Shown: positions 1 to 12,264, numbered from the stretch's first letter. The stretch is DNA of 64,000 bases from Suillus spraguei (GCA_016800925.1 JABCPU010000202.1:57289-121288), one strand, 5' to 3'. The notes: generated by a model from the sequence alone, not told the origin. Translations and numbers: made by a program.

Positions 1-1887
1 AGTCCAAGAGTTTGTGCATGATGGGGCAACATCTACTACTTACTGCCACAATGCACAAACATAAAAATTTAATTCTTTTACAGTTCAACAACCTGACATA
101 GAAAGTACACAATCTGCTAGTTTTCTTTTTCGAAACTCGACGCGTTCAACGAGTCCAGCGGAGAGTTGCACACTTTGTCACACCATGCATCATGTCACAC
201 GTCTGCCGCAATGTCTATTCACACTCCGCATACCTGGGGAATCATATAATCATTGCGGAATTTCAACTTATACATGTCTGGAACAAATTTCTTCTATTGC
301 GGATGATCCTCCACAAAACTAGCCTCCAGCACCAATAAGTTGGTTATAGGATGAGATCTACTTCGATTTTCTTCAAAGAAAAAATATGGCACTGTGTATT
401 ATGTTGGGGGGAACAAAAATGCAACATATATACGGATTTCGTGCAGCATTGCGTGTGCTAGAGTCAATGCGCGAACTCTTGGGACACACAGACGCGTGGG
501 ACTATCTAGTATTGTTGTAACGAATAGCGCGATGTACATAGTGCCGGCAAGCTGCTTCATTCTCGCATTCCCAAGATGTTATTCGGCAGAACTGAGGGGA
601 AGCGTCGCGAGGATCGGGCATGCAAGGAATCATTATGTAATATTGGCGTAGCCCGGGCCGCGGCACATCTTTATGCACAACTACTCAAGGATGTGTGACC
701 ACATACTGTTCCGCCGTTTCCATCAGACCGTTCTTGAGCTCAGTGTCCGGATAGGCTCTGCTTTTTGTTCGATAGATAAGGTATGATAGGACGATTTATG
801 TGGCGTTTTCCATGCACGCCGTTGGAGCCCGCCGGAAGAACACACGGAACGTAGCTTGCGTTTCTCTTCTAAAGTTCTAGGTTACCGCTACGGCGTCGAC
901 GAACTCACACTCACACTGAAAGCTTCATCTCTCTCCCATCCACCCCCACATTCTCAGATATTTTTATCACCATGCTCCGAATCGTTTGATCTTTTTGCAT
1001 GGCACCACTACGTCAAAACGCCACCCCCCAGCGGCAAGCCTGAGCCAATAGCAGGTCAGCATATCTTTCTCCTTGTACTTAACTTACCAAGGCAACAGTC
1101 AATCTGACTTCAATGTTTACCCGGCCGAAGGGTGTTCGTAAGGCCAACTATCAAAGTTTGAACAAGTTTGAGGGGATGGTTTCCAAGGCGTACGTACGTT
1201 CAACCGTTCACCGCGCGGTAAAGACCGTTATCTCACTTTAGATTAGAATTTCTATATGGTTGTCAGTGGCGACTCAAAGTCTCATTGTCAAGGACGCCCT
1301 CAAAATTAAAAGCCGGAGCTTGTTGTAAGGGCATGTGATACATGTGGCTTTATAGTTTGCTTCCCAATCCATTGCTAAGAATAACACGCGGGATCCAGCC
1401 GTATCAGCCCCTCACTGCGCAAACTCAAACTCCAACATTTAGTGGTGGAACTAGGATCACCATCACTAGGTCGTGGTTGTCAAGTGTAAGTATGTAGAAC
1501 ATCTGATCTCACGGGGCTGGTTTTACATGCTCCCACAGGCAGATGCCAAGGGTAGCTTTAACTTGTCCAAAGTTACATAACATGTCAGTAGCACATTACT
1601 AGTATCATACAAACGTCGCTTCAAAGTAAATAACATGCATAAATGAGACAGGGGATCGCATAGTACAAAACATCGGGGATGAATGAAAGCATAATAATAC
1701 CAGTCGATACAGGGAGAAGATCATCTAATAGCTATGGGGAGGGTAAAACACGTGCATAGGGTGAAATCATACCAAGTCGTCAAAACACTAATAGTACATT
1801 CCAATTTCAGTTCCTCGTTATCATCAAAACTCTATGAAGGAGAGAGGTGGCGCACGGAAGGGATATACACAAGGGGTGGACTGAACT
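1..1887. other. non-coding flank, no gene recognised
   Basis: I see no recognisable gene in this 1.9-kb stretch. The open frames at 394-651 and 856-1107 are short, have no family resemblance and lack convincing splice partners. A pyrimidine-rich stretch near 930-1030 resembles a fungal promoter, but no coding exon follows that I can join. The interval probably serves as 3' flank of the minus-strand HMG-box gene that ends at 1888. Confidence 0.4.
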
Positions 1888-3764
1888 TCACAATCCGAAA
1901 CTGTTAAAATAGCTGCTTTCGAATGCGTTATGGACCTGGGAAGCATGTCCAGCACGTATGGTATCGTCAAGAGGGGACCATTCGTATATCGCTGGCTGGC
2001 TGGCGTATTGGTTAACAAAGACCTGCGGCACGAAACCTTCTTGAGGGGTATCAAAAGATACGCATTGACCATCTGCCCACCCCTTGAGCGCAGAGTAAGA
2101 GGAATAACACTGGGTATCGTATGGGATGGGATAGTCAAGACCAGCAGAGATATTCTCGGGCTTTGTCGCAGTAAGTGCCGCCAGCGTTGGCGAAGGGAAC
2201 GTATAGTTCCCAAAGCTCATGTCCACTGGCGACACGGAAGGACTGTGTCCGTATGATAGACTAGGGCAGTCTGATAACGATCCAACAGGCGATTGAGCTC
2301 CGAGGAGATTGTATGGCTGCCAGAGGTTTAAAATTAGCACACAGAATGAAGAAGAGAAGCGTAATAGAACTCACGTCATTCCAACGTGCAGGAGAATCAT
2401 CTCCAAGTCCTGACGGCAGAACAAGAGGTGACAGGTGACCCATAGAATCACCATACACGGCGACCGATGGGTCTTCGTATTGCTCTGATGGAAAAGCGGA
2501 AGGGGTACAAACGCTAGGAGGAGAACTTGCAGTATCGGATAAGACATCAGTAAAGTTACTGGTTAAAGAGTTGGTGCCTAAAACATCCGCGGGAGACGCA
2601 AAGCGCCTTGCAGGTACGGATAGAGAACGCTTGAACATCGCAGTAAGAGGTACTTTGAATCGATCGTCATGTGGAGTCTTGCAACGAGGTTGGCTCGTGG
2701 AGGGATCATCGTGGCCATCGGTGTTTACCTGTGTAACCTGACTAGTATGGTAGAGGCCTTGCGAGAATTGAACCGGCTCCATCTGAAAGTGATTGGTGGT
2801 TGGAAAAGCCTCGCCCAAATTGCCTTCATCACCTCCCTCATGATCGTGTTCACGTTCCCTGCCAACAGCGCCTTTACCCACCTCAACTTCCCTACTGATT
2901 CCATTCTCCCAATTTCTAAGCGCACTTTCCAGTTCAGCGCCTGTCTTGCCCTCCACCAAAAGATCCGCAATCATCGAACACCTTTCATCTTTACTCTTAT
3001 TCTTCTTCTTCGATCCGGCATTTCCGCGGCCTTTCTTGGTACTCTGGGTGCTTCGTCTTCTATTGGCTATTCCGGGACCATCCTTAACCTTGAGCTTCGC
3101 AAGCGCGTTAGCCCCAGGTCTAAAACGCCAGTCTGGATAGCGCTTTCTATGTTCCGCCTGAGCAACGAGTGCCTTGGCCTCCCAAACTTCCCTTTCCTCG
3201 CGAGGAAGAGTCTTCCAGTATTTACCTACAGGTAAACACATTAGTGACGAGCAGATCCCGTTAACTACGGACAGACCAATAATCTTCGACAGGGTGCTAT
3301 GATTCCCCTCCACCTTCTCCGGAACTTGTTGGCTCCGAATGAAGGACGATCTGAAGAGGATGAAAGCGTTGGGTGGGCGCGGGATGTATGAAGCGTCCCG
3401 TTTCTTGCCATGAGAGACGCGATCAGTCGTCTGGGTTGCGGGATAGTCAGGCGAGTCTGTAAACTCTACGGGAGATGTGGACGTTGGGATGTCCCATGCA
3501 TTCTCGCAAAGCGCAGTCGGATCAACGCTGAAAGCAGTAATGGGTGTCATATCAGTAAAAAAAGTAAATGACATTGATGTGTTTGGATTGTCGACGAGTG
3601 GGGGCATCCCATCTGCATTCATTAGTATGAGCAATAAGGACGTTGAATACGATTGCGAAGGAAAGCTCACCGTCATCTTCGACGTCATTAGGGTAAATAT
3701 CATGTTCACGAATTGCAGGCATAATATCGGTAGTAAAGTTTATGATGGCACTGGAAAGGGACAA
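1888..3764 (-). CDS. HMG-box (MATA_HMG type) transcription factor
   Basis: A nuclear DNA-binding regulator of about 569 residues, spliced from four exons: 3671-3764, 3277-3612, 2375-3225 and 1888-2316. The three introns are 51-58 bp, and the joined length is an exact multiple of three. The HMG box lies at roughly residues 85-160. It starts RPPNAFILFRSS, passes through NHSTLSKIIG, where an intron splits the Gly codon, and ends KRYPDWRFRP. This is the pattern of the fungal MATA_HMG-box family, which binds the DNA minor groove. A basic segment rich in Lys and Arg follows, probably a nuclear localisation signal, and the C-terminal half is a low-complexity Ser/Pro-rich tail. The donor at the box intron is GTCTGT, which is weak but keeps the frame. 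The box is complete. In Agaricomycetes such genes are not the mating-type locus itself. Some regulate mating or fruiting, but the role here is not visible from sequence. Confidence 0.85.
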
Positions 3765-5670
3765 GACGACAAAGAGTAAAGCTTTCTGATGAAATGTTAG
3801 TGGGAACTAAGAGACGGACCTAGAGCGTCTATAATGCTGACAAGCACGCTGTCAGAGTGCTTTATTCCGTGATTGGCAGGAGATTCGAAGATGTGGATGC
3901 TTTATTGATTTTTTGTTCCCACCTATAATTGTGACCAGCGTCCTGATAAACTATTTGCTAACCCAACAACTAACCGTGAACGCTCGAACATGCCGAGGCC
4001 CTTCTTATGCAATAAGCACACCACTGCAGGGTACTGTCATCTACAAACCACGCAATAAGACATAAACTAACGAGAAGCCCTGATTCATTATCAGGACCAA
4101 AGACCTTAATTGGGTTCAAACTTTCCGTGTCGAAGAACAGAGAACTTTAGCCATCAATTGAATGAGGGTACCGATCAAACACATGGGCCATGGTTAGCTC
4201 CGGTATTCTGTCACCTGGCTCGCAGCTCTCTCCTCGTGGCCCCGGTGTGAAAACAGTGGAAATAACCCAGAAATGTGGCTCGCCTCATTGCATACACGCA
4301 CTGCGGTGTCAAGAATATTTAACCTTCCATGCAACTATCAACTAGGTTCATTGCTCCAGAACCGCCTGCTTTTCGACCTACCGTGGTCATCGAACCTACA
4401 TACTTTTAGCGATCATACATGTCGGTGGACTCTGAGCTATCGCCTGGATACTCCTTTTGGGTTCTTTCGACCAGTTTTCCTCCGCTTTGGCGGCTTGGCA
4501 CGTTGGCATGGGAAATCCGTATGGAAAGTATACCGACTTCACCTTCTCTAATTCCGAGAACTGTTGAAGCAGAGTGTACCCTTCATGCCGCTAACACTTA
4601 GCGATCCCAAAAAAACGACATTTCATTATCACACACAGTCTGGTGACTGCATCATTTGACGTGTCGCTCACGAAAGGTTTGCTAGCGCACCTCCTCTTAC
4701 CGTATCGAGTGCACCTTCGCGGACGTAAAACGTGTTATGAAGACCTGATTTGGTCCGATTTCTGGAAACTCGAGCCCTTCGACGAGAAACGCGTTTCAAC
4801 GATCACTATATTCCGAGTTGTGCCGATACTCTATCCCAAATGATTATCGATACACCTGATCCGTGGCTTTCACCCCATACCATCATCTCGCGGTCGGTGC
4901 GTCACCTGATGTACCCTAGCACTCCTGCATCCACTCTCGCGCTCAAAAGGAGATTAATCGTAAATGGCGGCCGGGCCCTGATTATTCGGTGATCTCGGTT
5001 CGTTTGATTAATTGTGCTTGCATGCCGTATGGGAGACGATCATATCAGGCGATCGATAATCAACTATTGTGCGGTCCGAGTTGATTATCCTCATCGCTGT
5101 CCATCTCTTGTGCGCAATATGTAGCTTTGGGGATGCGCATATCGTTCGGGTGAACAGTTAGCACAGTCAGAAGCCACAACACTTTATTCAAATGGGTATT
5201 TTGAAAAGGGTCAGTTGACTCATCATAGTAATGATAGTCAAGCCCTTGATGAACCTAGTGCTCGTCGAAGTCATATCACCACATCGGAGCTACACCCTTC
5301 ACATTATCTCAAAATGGGAGTTCCTTTATGTTCCAATCCCAAATTGCCGTTCGCCAGCTGACATTTTAAAGCGCTGAGCTTTATGGTATATGCCAATGCG
5401 CCACCGAGACACTCGGAGCTAACATTGTCTTGTTTCTCTTATCTTGTAAAGTCAGTGGCGAGTCAACTATACATAGTACGATATGTGAATAATTGTATCA
5501 TCAACTGGTTTTTGTTCGTTTTGCAGAACCGAATACGGGTTTAAGGTCACGTTTACATATTGTATAAATCGCTCGTACTGTAGAATGCGTCTTACTTCAC
5601 TGACATCAGTACTTCAGTATTGAAAACCTGTATTCCGTATGTGTACATGTGTATAGCCTTTCACAGCCTG
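3765..5670. other. intergenic stretch, no gene recognised
   Basis: This 1.9-kb interval separates the upstream side of the HMG-box gene from the 3' end of the arsenic methyltransferase-reductase gene. Open frames at 4273-4551, 4643-4843 and 4750-4992 overlap in different frames and match no family I know. Base composition is mixed, without obvious repeats. The part nearest 3765 must contain the promoter of the HMG-box gene. Confidence 0.4.
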
Positions 5671-7369
5671 TTACATAGCTCCATCCACTAGCTCAGGATA
5701 TATCCATCCGCGGTATCCACCTTCTAGAACACAAGCTCTCGACTCAGTATTACCTTCACCATTTAAGTAATCTTGGTACCTGGACTTGCTTTTAGCAAAG
5801 GCAGACACCGCAAGGGTAGTACTCACCAAGCAGCACATCGAGATCCCCGTCCTTTAGAGCTACCACAATAAAAAATCACCTGCTTTGTCTTGCCGTACTC
5901 GTCATAAAACTTGTTGAGTGAATCAGCGAACGCGTCTGCTCGCCACTGAACGCTTCTCGAAATATGACCGCCCTGTAGCCATTCAGTTATTCATCATTCG
6001 GCCCACCCAACGCACTGTCTTCGGCTTACATCGCGATCATTCTCCCGAACATCAATAATAGCGTAGTCTGAACGATCAGGGTCGCGAAGCAGATTTGCAA
6101 CTTCACCGGAAGTTAAATGATCTTTCGGATAAGCATCCCACCATCGATCAAGTGCTGGATGCGATTTGTCCGCAGCTCCATTATCTGAGACTTTCCTTGC
6201 GTATATCTGGTATGAAGCTTTTGTGAATTGGTTTTTAATCTTTTCGTTTTGGTATCATTGTCTCCTCACCAATCCATGTGTTGAGGTTCCCGTTGGCTAT
6301 CGGGAGAGTGGTGATAGTGGTCCCACAACATTTGGTTGAGGGGCTAGATGAAGGTGCACCACCACATGTGGGTTCAGTGGATTTATAGACGTCAAGATCT
6401 CCGCCAGTCTCAACAAACAACGCATCTGTATGTATGATAGCCGATCAGTTACAAGCACTTATAGCATACACTAGAACTAGTAGAACTAACCTGTGAACCC
6501 AGCAAGCTTCATAAAAGCTCTGTACTGCTCCAACTGAAGCGCCCCGGATATACATCCGATATAGGCCGAAAGGTCGGACCGGATGGTATCCGGAAGCAGC
6601 TTCTTCGCTATGATCTACACTCAAATTTCAGGATCACCGGGACCAATCTGCGCAAGAAACTCACATCGTCAACCACAAGACGTCCACCAGGTTTGAGGAT
6701 CCTATAACACTCTTTCAGGAGGGCTGCCTTCCCCGTATCAGGGAGCAAATTAATGACACAGTTGGACAAGATGCAATCCACGGAAGCAGTTACCACAGGT
6801 AGAGGCTGTGTCAGATTTGTCTGGATAAAAACTACCTGAGGCGGTCTATACCCTTGCTTGGAGGCATTCTTACGCGCTCGATTAACCATATCCTGTTCTG
6901 ATTATAATTGCGTGAAGGTACAACTCGAACAAACTCACTGTTGATATGTCTATACCAATGGCTTGCCCCCTAGGACCGACTTTTTGGGCTGCAAGGAGGA
7001 CATCGATGCCAGTACCAGAGCCCAAGTCAAGAACAGTTTCTCCCTATGATCACGGTTACAACGTGAATGGACTTGTTCTTGACATAAAACAATGCACCTC
7101 TTTGACGGACGCCACGGCTACGGGATTTCCACAGCCGAGTCCCATGTGTGATTCTGCTGGGATGGACCTCAGCTGTTCCACGGTGTATCCGAATGCCTTT
7201 GCGACCGCTTCAGTATCTAATGTCACGTTGAGGCGATGCGTTTAGACCACATGATGATTGAGTACTTACATTCTGCGTGCGCGCCTTCCCTCACAATAGA
7301 GCTATAAGCATCACATACTGCGCTGACAACCCCTTCATCAGTAGGTGGTACTGTTCCAGTAGTAAGCAT
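5671..7369 (-). CDS. arsenite methyltransferase fused to Acr2/Cdc25-type arsenate reductase
   Basis: A predicted cytosolic protein of 424 residues from nine exons: 7270-7369, 7098-7216, 6939-7043, 6665-6892, 6491-6614, 6270-6425, 6030-6217, 5827-5972 and 5671-5779. The first part, about residues 1-280, is a SAM-dependent As(III) methyltransferase of the ArsM/AS3MT family. It has the SAM-binding motif [11 protein letters not shown] and the three arsenic-binding cysteines in contexts GLGCGNP, SNCVINL and IGCISGAL, plus a Cys-rich tail with TKCC. An intron at 6218-6269 joins this in frame to a rhodanese/Cdc25-like domain with [23 protein letters not shown] and the catalytic C-X5-R loop CGSSKGR, as in yeast Acr2p arsenate reductase. 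Without that splice the methyltransferase frame would stop at 6235, and the reductase frame has no in-frame ATG. Both halves keep their catalytic residues. The alternative is two overlapping transcripts. Confidence 0.82.
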
Positions 7370-7726
7370 AGCTGGAGATGGCCGTCATTCGAATTTCCCA
7401 TTTTAGGACTTCAAATCCAACGGAAATCAAAATCAAAATTCCCACATACTTTGAGAAAATCAAAATCATCGAAAGCACTCTCACATTCCGTAGAAACTTG
7501 TAACGCAGAATGCTGCCATGAATGTTGGATGTGGGAGGTCAGGCAGAAAGATTCCTACGCATAAATTAATTAAACTTGTGTAATTTGGCAGAAGCTCAGT
7601 GGAAGGTGTATACCCCTGTGAATTTCAAAAAAGTCCGATATTCAAACGATATTCAAAATCGGGAAATACTCAAAAGTTGAATAAGTCTCTCTCATGTACC
7701 TCAACCCTGCTTACAAGTGAACCAAT
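7370..7726. promoter_or_regulatory. shared divergent promoter of the arsenic gene pair
   Basis: These 357 bp separate the two divergent start codons at 7369 (minus) and 7727 (plus), so both promoters must lie here. The stretch is AT-rich and contains near-repeats of TCAAAATCAAAAT around 7427-7465 and AATTAATTAA at 7565. I cannot assign a factor to them. Coordinate arsenic-induced expression is an inference from the arrangement. Confidence 0.6.
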
Positions 7727-9140
7727 ATGGAGAAGGAAGAAAATACCGTCAAGAAAGACATCGAGCAACCCTCGATGCCAACTGATTCCTGCACGCCGTC
7801 GGAGAATGGCCATCATCATCTAGCGGCACCCCAAGGTGCAGTAATTTCATTGAGACGCCATCTTACTACTTTTTGACAGCAATATACTCAGTTTTATTTC
7901 AGAAACTCAGTATACTAGACCGCTTGCTCACACCGGCTATATTGGTATGCATGGTCGTCGGGGTAGTCATAGGCGAGTTTGTACCTGGTGTGCAGCAGGC
8001 GTTCGACACCGTCAAATTCGACAGTGTCTCAGTCCGTAAGCAATTATATTCAGCATGTTATGAATCATGCTGACAGAATTAAAGCGATCGCAATAGGGCT
8101 CATAGTCATGATGTGGCCTATTCTCACCAAGGTCAAATATGAAGCCCTTTCGCGAATATTGTTGTCCAGACGTTTGTGGATGCATATGGGAATCAGCATG
8201 ATTCTGAACTGGATCATCGGCCCTCTCATTATGTTGGGTGTTGCATGGGCTACACTCCCAGACCTCCCGACGTACAGGACAGGTGTGATCCTCGTTGGGC
8301 TCGCTCGCTGCATTGCCATGGTCATGGTGTGGAACCAGTTGGCCGGAGGGGACGGCGAATACTGTGCAATTCTCGTTGTCGTTAATTCTGTGCTCCAAAT
8401 CATACTCTACTCACCTTATGCTGTCTTGTTCGTGAACGTTATCGGACACGCCAACCAGGGTGTTCATCTCGCATACGGTTCGGTGGCAATCTCAGTTCTC
8501 ATCGTGAGTATCCTGAATATAAGAATGGTTATTATATTAACGGTCGAACAGTACCTTGGAATTCCTCTTCTTGCTGGTGTCATCACACGCTTCACAGTCA
8601 TTCGACTGAAGTCCAAGGAATTCTTTGACAAGGTTTTTGCACCACGATTTTCCCCTCTCTCCCTCATCGGTCTCCTGTACACGATAATTGTTATGTTTGC
8701 ATACCAAGGACATCACATTGTGCAGAATATCGGTCCCGTTTTCCGGGTCTTCGTGCCAATGATCCTGTATTTTGTTATCATGTGGACGTCGGCCTTTGCC
8801 CTTGTGTTCTTTCTCGCGCGCCGAGAATTTTCCAAAGGGAACACAGACAGTGGAGATTTCTCGTATGAGCTAGCAGTGGTGCAAGCTTTCACCGCAGGAA
8901 GCAACAATTTCGTGCGTATCTCTAGATCGCTTTGTTGAATGATGTACTAAAATGTGGATGGGGTAGGAGCTTGCGATTGCGGTAGCGATCGCTGTGTATG
9001 GAGTGGGGTCAGATCAGGCGTTGGCAGCGACTATTGGGCCGTTAGTAGAGGTTCCTGTCCTTCTTGCACTCACCTGGGTGGCGCAATATTTGCGTATTAA
9101 ACTACAGTGGGGGCCTCCAGTGCAGCACGGGAGTGCGTAG
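7727..9140 (+). CDS. ACR3: ACR3-family arsenite efflux permease
   Basis: An integral plasma-membrane transporter of the bile/arsenite/riboflavin superfamily that exports As(III) as arsenite. Exons are 7727-7840, 7903-8035, 8077-8503, 8552-8911 and 8967-9140. The introns are 41-62 bp, and one (8504-8551) is a multiple of three and so hides inside an open frame. The family pattern is clear: [20 protein letters not shown] at the first membrane helix, [14 protein letters not shown], then [15 protein letters not shown] with the Cys required for arsenite transport, and [14 protein letters not shown] further on. About ten hydrophobic helices are visible, and the last exon ends with a short polar tail. 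The start ATG fits a soluble N-terminus of about 38 residues. The gene appears intact and stands head-to-head with the methyltransferase-reductase gene, so together they cover reduction, methylation and export of arsenic. Confidence 0.9.
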
Positions 9141-9469
9141 ATGTAGGTATACTTGTGCATGCATGAAAATTTCAACCTATTCCTGATCCATGGCTGGAGA
9201 TTACACCCGACAGCACAGGTGATCTTCCCACATCAGCAAAACCGCTGAAATGAACGCTTAGCTTAAGCGCATTACGGACACTTACGAACGCTTACGACTT
9301 TAGTAGCGCACTCATCCGATTGGTGGAGAACTCGGACGCTGACATATTTTACGGAAATCGATGAAATCAGGACTCGATTAGATGCAGACATGCTAGATCA
9401 TACTATCATATTTATCAACATGATCATATCAGCGCAGATAATCAATTGTACCACAGACAATACGCAAAT
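9141..9469. other. gap between ACR3 and the Plavaka remnant
   Basis: No gene is seen. The interval holds the 3' flank of the efflux pump gene and should contain one end of the Plavaka DNA transposon. I could not identify a terminal inverted repeat by eye. Confidence 0.35.
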
Positions 9470-10740
9470 CTACATTAAACCAAAATGCATCGTATTGAAA
9501 ACTTCCTTGTCCGAGAATGTATTCAAGTAATATTCATCGCAGATCTCCATTGCATTCGTGGCAGTTATTGTGCGATCCATCTTCGAGCCAAACACTGGGA
9601 TCAGCTCGATGGCGCAGGCAACAGCTGTGAGGGGAATAATGTTACCAGGTCGAAAGATGCGACCCGTCTCATCCTGATGGAAGATGCGTTTCACGCAGTA
9701 CATGCCAGCAGTCACGTCATCAGCAGGTGTTGCTGTAATCTGAAAGTATTGAACATATAGAAGGGGCGAGTCTTCAAGGTAGCGGGGTAATGTTTGACTT
9801 TTCTTTGCAACAGCTTGAAAGATGCAATGCACTTGTGCGATGTAGGTATCTGCACAGGCTTGTGAGTACATGAATGACACCAGCAGTGAAGTACTTACCA
9901 TTGGTGGCAGGCACCTGCACGAGAACTGCATCACAATTGCCCAAAGGGAAGGTCTCTGAGGGTGGAAACACTTGAATGATTTGACTTGGCATCACAACTC
10001 CGACTGGAAGGTAGACAGCAGCTGTAAATGAAATTTGTTCCATGTCTTGACTGAATCTCGTGTGCACGTCCAGGCTGTTGTTGGTGTGCTCTGAGATGAA
10101 TTTTTGATGTATTGCGTGAGCACCGTGCCAAAATCAGGGAGAGAGTATGTGGATTGCAGATGAGTAATAGGAAGTGACTTTCAATCAGGAGAAATGGTGA
10201 CATGAAATGCAGCATTGGCTTCAATGGACAGGATTCCCTTTAAAAAATGGTTGCAGACAGGACGTGGCCCATGGAAGTGATTCTGTTCGCCGGGGAGCAC
10301 ACATGCTATCCAGGCCAAGGTAGGGTCAGTCTCCACAATGATATTGTCCTCAGTTGCAATGGCATTCACGAGCGGCGCAGTATAAGAATGCAAAAGGGTA
10401 TAAAGGTTGAAACACTGCATGGTTTTGTTGCAATTAAGAATTTGGACGACCTGTACAGTAAAATTCCTGGCCTGCCAACTAGTTCTTTCGAATGGAAATT
10501 TGCAGTGTGTGATCAAGAGCCATTTGCTGACATCTGCTGAAAACTGTATCAAACTACCGAGTTCTTTGATAGACCCTGCAAAACTGTGAAATAGCTCCAT
10601 CTTCAGAATGAGGAAATTGTTGATTGTTCCACTCTTGCCTCTCTGAGCACCGGCATCTAGGGTCGCTTGTTTCAGCCTGTGAAACTCATTGAGGGAATGT
10701 ACCATAGCATCAATAGACGAGTCGGTGTGCACAGGGCTCT

Positions 10741-10745
10741 GTGCC
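10741..10745. repeat. target-site duplication, left copy
   Basis: GTGCC lies directly before the TG of the left LTR and is repeated exactly after the right LTR at 18390-18394. A 5-bp duplication is the usual length for Gypsy-type integrase. Confidence 0.92.
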
Positions 10746-11220
10746 TGTTACAATCGTACGTGCCCCTATTCATTTTCTACTCTATTTACCTGGTACATTA
10801 CGTAACATGACTCTGACTCATATGCTCAACGCATCTGTACTATAGTTGCCTTCCTTCTTTGGATACGCACTTACATTCTCACGTCTCTCTTGGTCCGTGC
10901 GCACATATTGATCTATTTAAGCACGTTGTATTTGTAGTAGATTCTTTACTTTAATCTTACTGGGTTTTACCTGGAATCTCCTTCGCTTAGGTCTCCAACC
11001 TAAGTCGTCTTGAATCGTCTCTAAGTCTAAGCACTCCTTAGCCTTAAGTCTCTATTCTCGAGGATACCTCTTAGACTTGTCTTTGAGGCTGAACCCTTGA
11101 TTGTACTTGGAACGCGTTCCTTGTACTTTCACCTTGTTCTCTTTTGAACATTGTAAGAACTCCCAGCAGACCATCTGTGTCTTTTCACTGTCGCTGGTGA
11201 TGCCACCCCAGTTCGTAACA
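10746..11220 (+). repeat. left LTR of the chromovirus
   Basis: It starts TGTTAC and ends GTAACA, a 6-bp terminal inverted repeat. A TATA-like TATTTAA at 10914-10920 lies 34 bp before the inferred transcript start at 10948. It differs from the right LTR at two sites, both where the right copy has CpG and the left has TpG or CpA. Confidence 0.95.
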
Positions 11221-11221
11221 A

Positions 11222-11232
11222 AAGATTAAAGT
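11222..11232 (+). promoter_or_regulatory. putative self-primer binding site
   Basis: AAGATTAAAGT starts two bases after the left LTR. It is the exact reverse complement of ACTTTAATCTT at 10948-10958, where the TATA-like box predicts the transcript to begin. Tf1 and sushi-type elements prime minus-strand synthesis by folding the first 11 nt of their own RNA back onto such a site instead of using a tRNA. That this element does the same is an inference from the 11-nt match and its position. Confidence 0.65.
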
Positions 11233-11424
11233 CTCATTTTGATCGTCGACTATCCAGTCTTCGACCCTGAACCCTGATCGCTTAGATCAGCAGACTAGCG
11301 TACGCGTACGCTGAGCAGATTGTCAAGAGGAAGCCCCCTGACAGAAGAAAAGCCCTGATGGACAGCAAGACAGTGCGTGTAGGCACCGAGAAAGTATAAC
11401 TCATCAGAAAAAAAATCATCAACC

Positions 11425-12264
11425 ATGTCGACCAAAGAATTCGAGTACAAGATCGGTCAACCGATTGGTTTTGATGGAGATCGTGATAACTCTCGCGAGT
11501 TTATCCAGTCGTGCAACTTGCACTTTGACATCAATGAAAAGCTTTACACCACCGACAAGCAGAAGATCATCTACATAACATCCTTCATGACTGAAAGGAA
11601 TGCCAAGTCTTGGAAGGAACAATTCCTTGAACACGCCCAATCTACTGACACTTCGGGACAAAAAGTTGGTTATGGGACGATGGCGGATTTTATGAAGAGC
11701 TTCAAAGAAGCATTCGAACTGGTGGATACCAAAGGAACAGCGCTCACAAGGCTTAGGGATCTCAAACAAGGAACAGGAGATCTCCACACCTACGTCGCTG
11801 ACTTTGAGGCACTTGCAGCCAAGGCTCAGATCACTGACAACGCAACGAAGATCCAGTTCTTCCAAGACGGCCTTAATTGGGGTATCCTTACAAAGCTTTT
11901 CAATACAGGAGATGTCTCCGAAATATTCAGAGACGTTGTGCTGCAATGCGTTGCTATTGACAACGCCCATCACCGGCTTAACGCCATGAGGACACGTCAT
12001 ACTCCACAACAGAAGAAGAAGAACTACGGGAATGCACGGTATATTCCGAACCGTGATTCCAACGCAATGGTCGTAGATTGAATCTCCGATATGGAGAGAT
12101 CCGAATGCATGAAGAAAGGGCAATGCTTCGGATGCAGAAAGACAGGACACCGCATCCATAATTGTCCTGACAGAAAGAAGAAGACTCCGCTCCGACAAAC
12201 CGAAGTCAAAGGAGAAGAAGAAGAAGATGAAGAAACCATGAGACAGATTGTTCAGGATTTTTAA
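11425..12264 (+). pseudogene. chromovirus gag, one in-frame stop
   Basis: Capsid/nucleocapsid polyprotein of the element. The start ATG at 11425 opens a 218-residue frame with the Gypsy capsid region, including FIQSCNLHF, TSFMTERNAKSWKEQF and the segment DLHTYVADFEALAAKA. The frame stops at TGA (12079-12081) but then continues open to 12264 with a CX2CX4HX4C zinc knuckle, CFGCRKTGHRIHNC, which belongs to gag. The stop therefore separates capsid from nucleocapsid. It would be explained by a single CGA-to-TGA change. Programmed readthrough is possible but less likely, because pol has the same type of stop. Confidence 0.85.

Noticed and set aside
2669..3235. 188-codon plus-strand frame
   Set aside because: It lies antisense to the HMG-box gene and includes its intron; it is a shadow.
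1888..3764. Mating-type (MAT) locus call for the HMG-box gene
   Set aside because: Agaricomycete mating types are homeodomain and pheromone/receptor loci, none of which is seen here. The HMG box alone does not support a MAT call.
6235..6420. Treating this frame as the C-terminus of a stand-alone methyltransferase
   Set aside because: A GTGAGG..AAAAG intron inside the last 35 bp continues the protein in frame into a complete reductase domain, which is the better model, though the short form cannot be excluded as a splice variant.
11419..12198. 259-codon minus-strand frame opposite gag
   Set aside because: The plus strand has the capsid domain and zinc knuckle, and the minus frame has no family resemblance.
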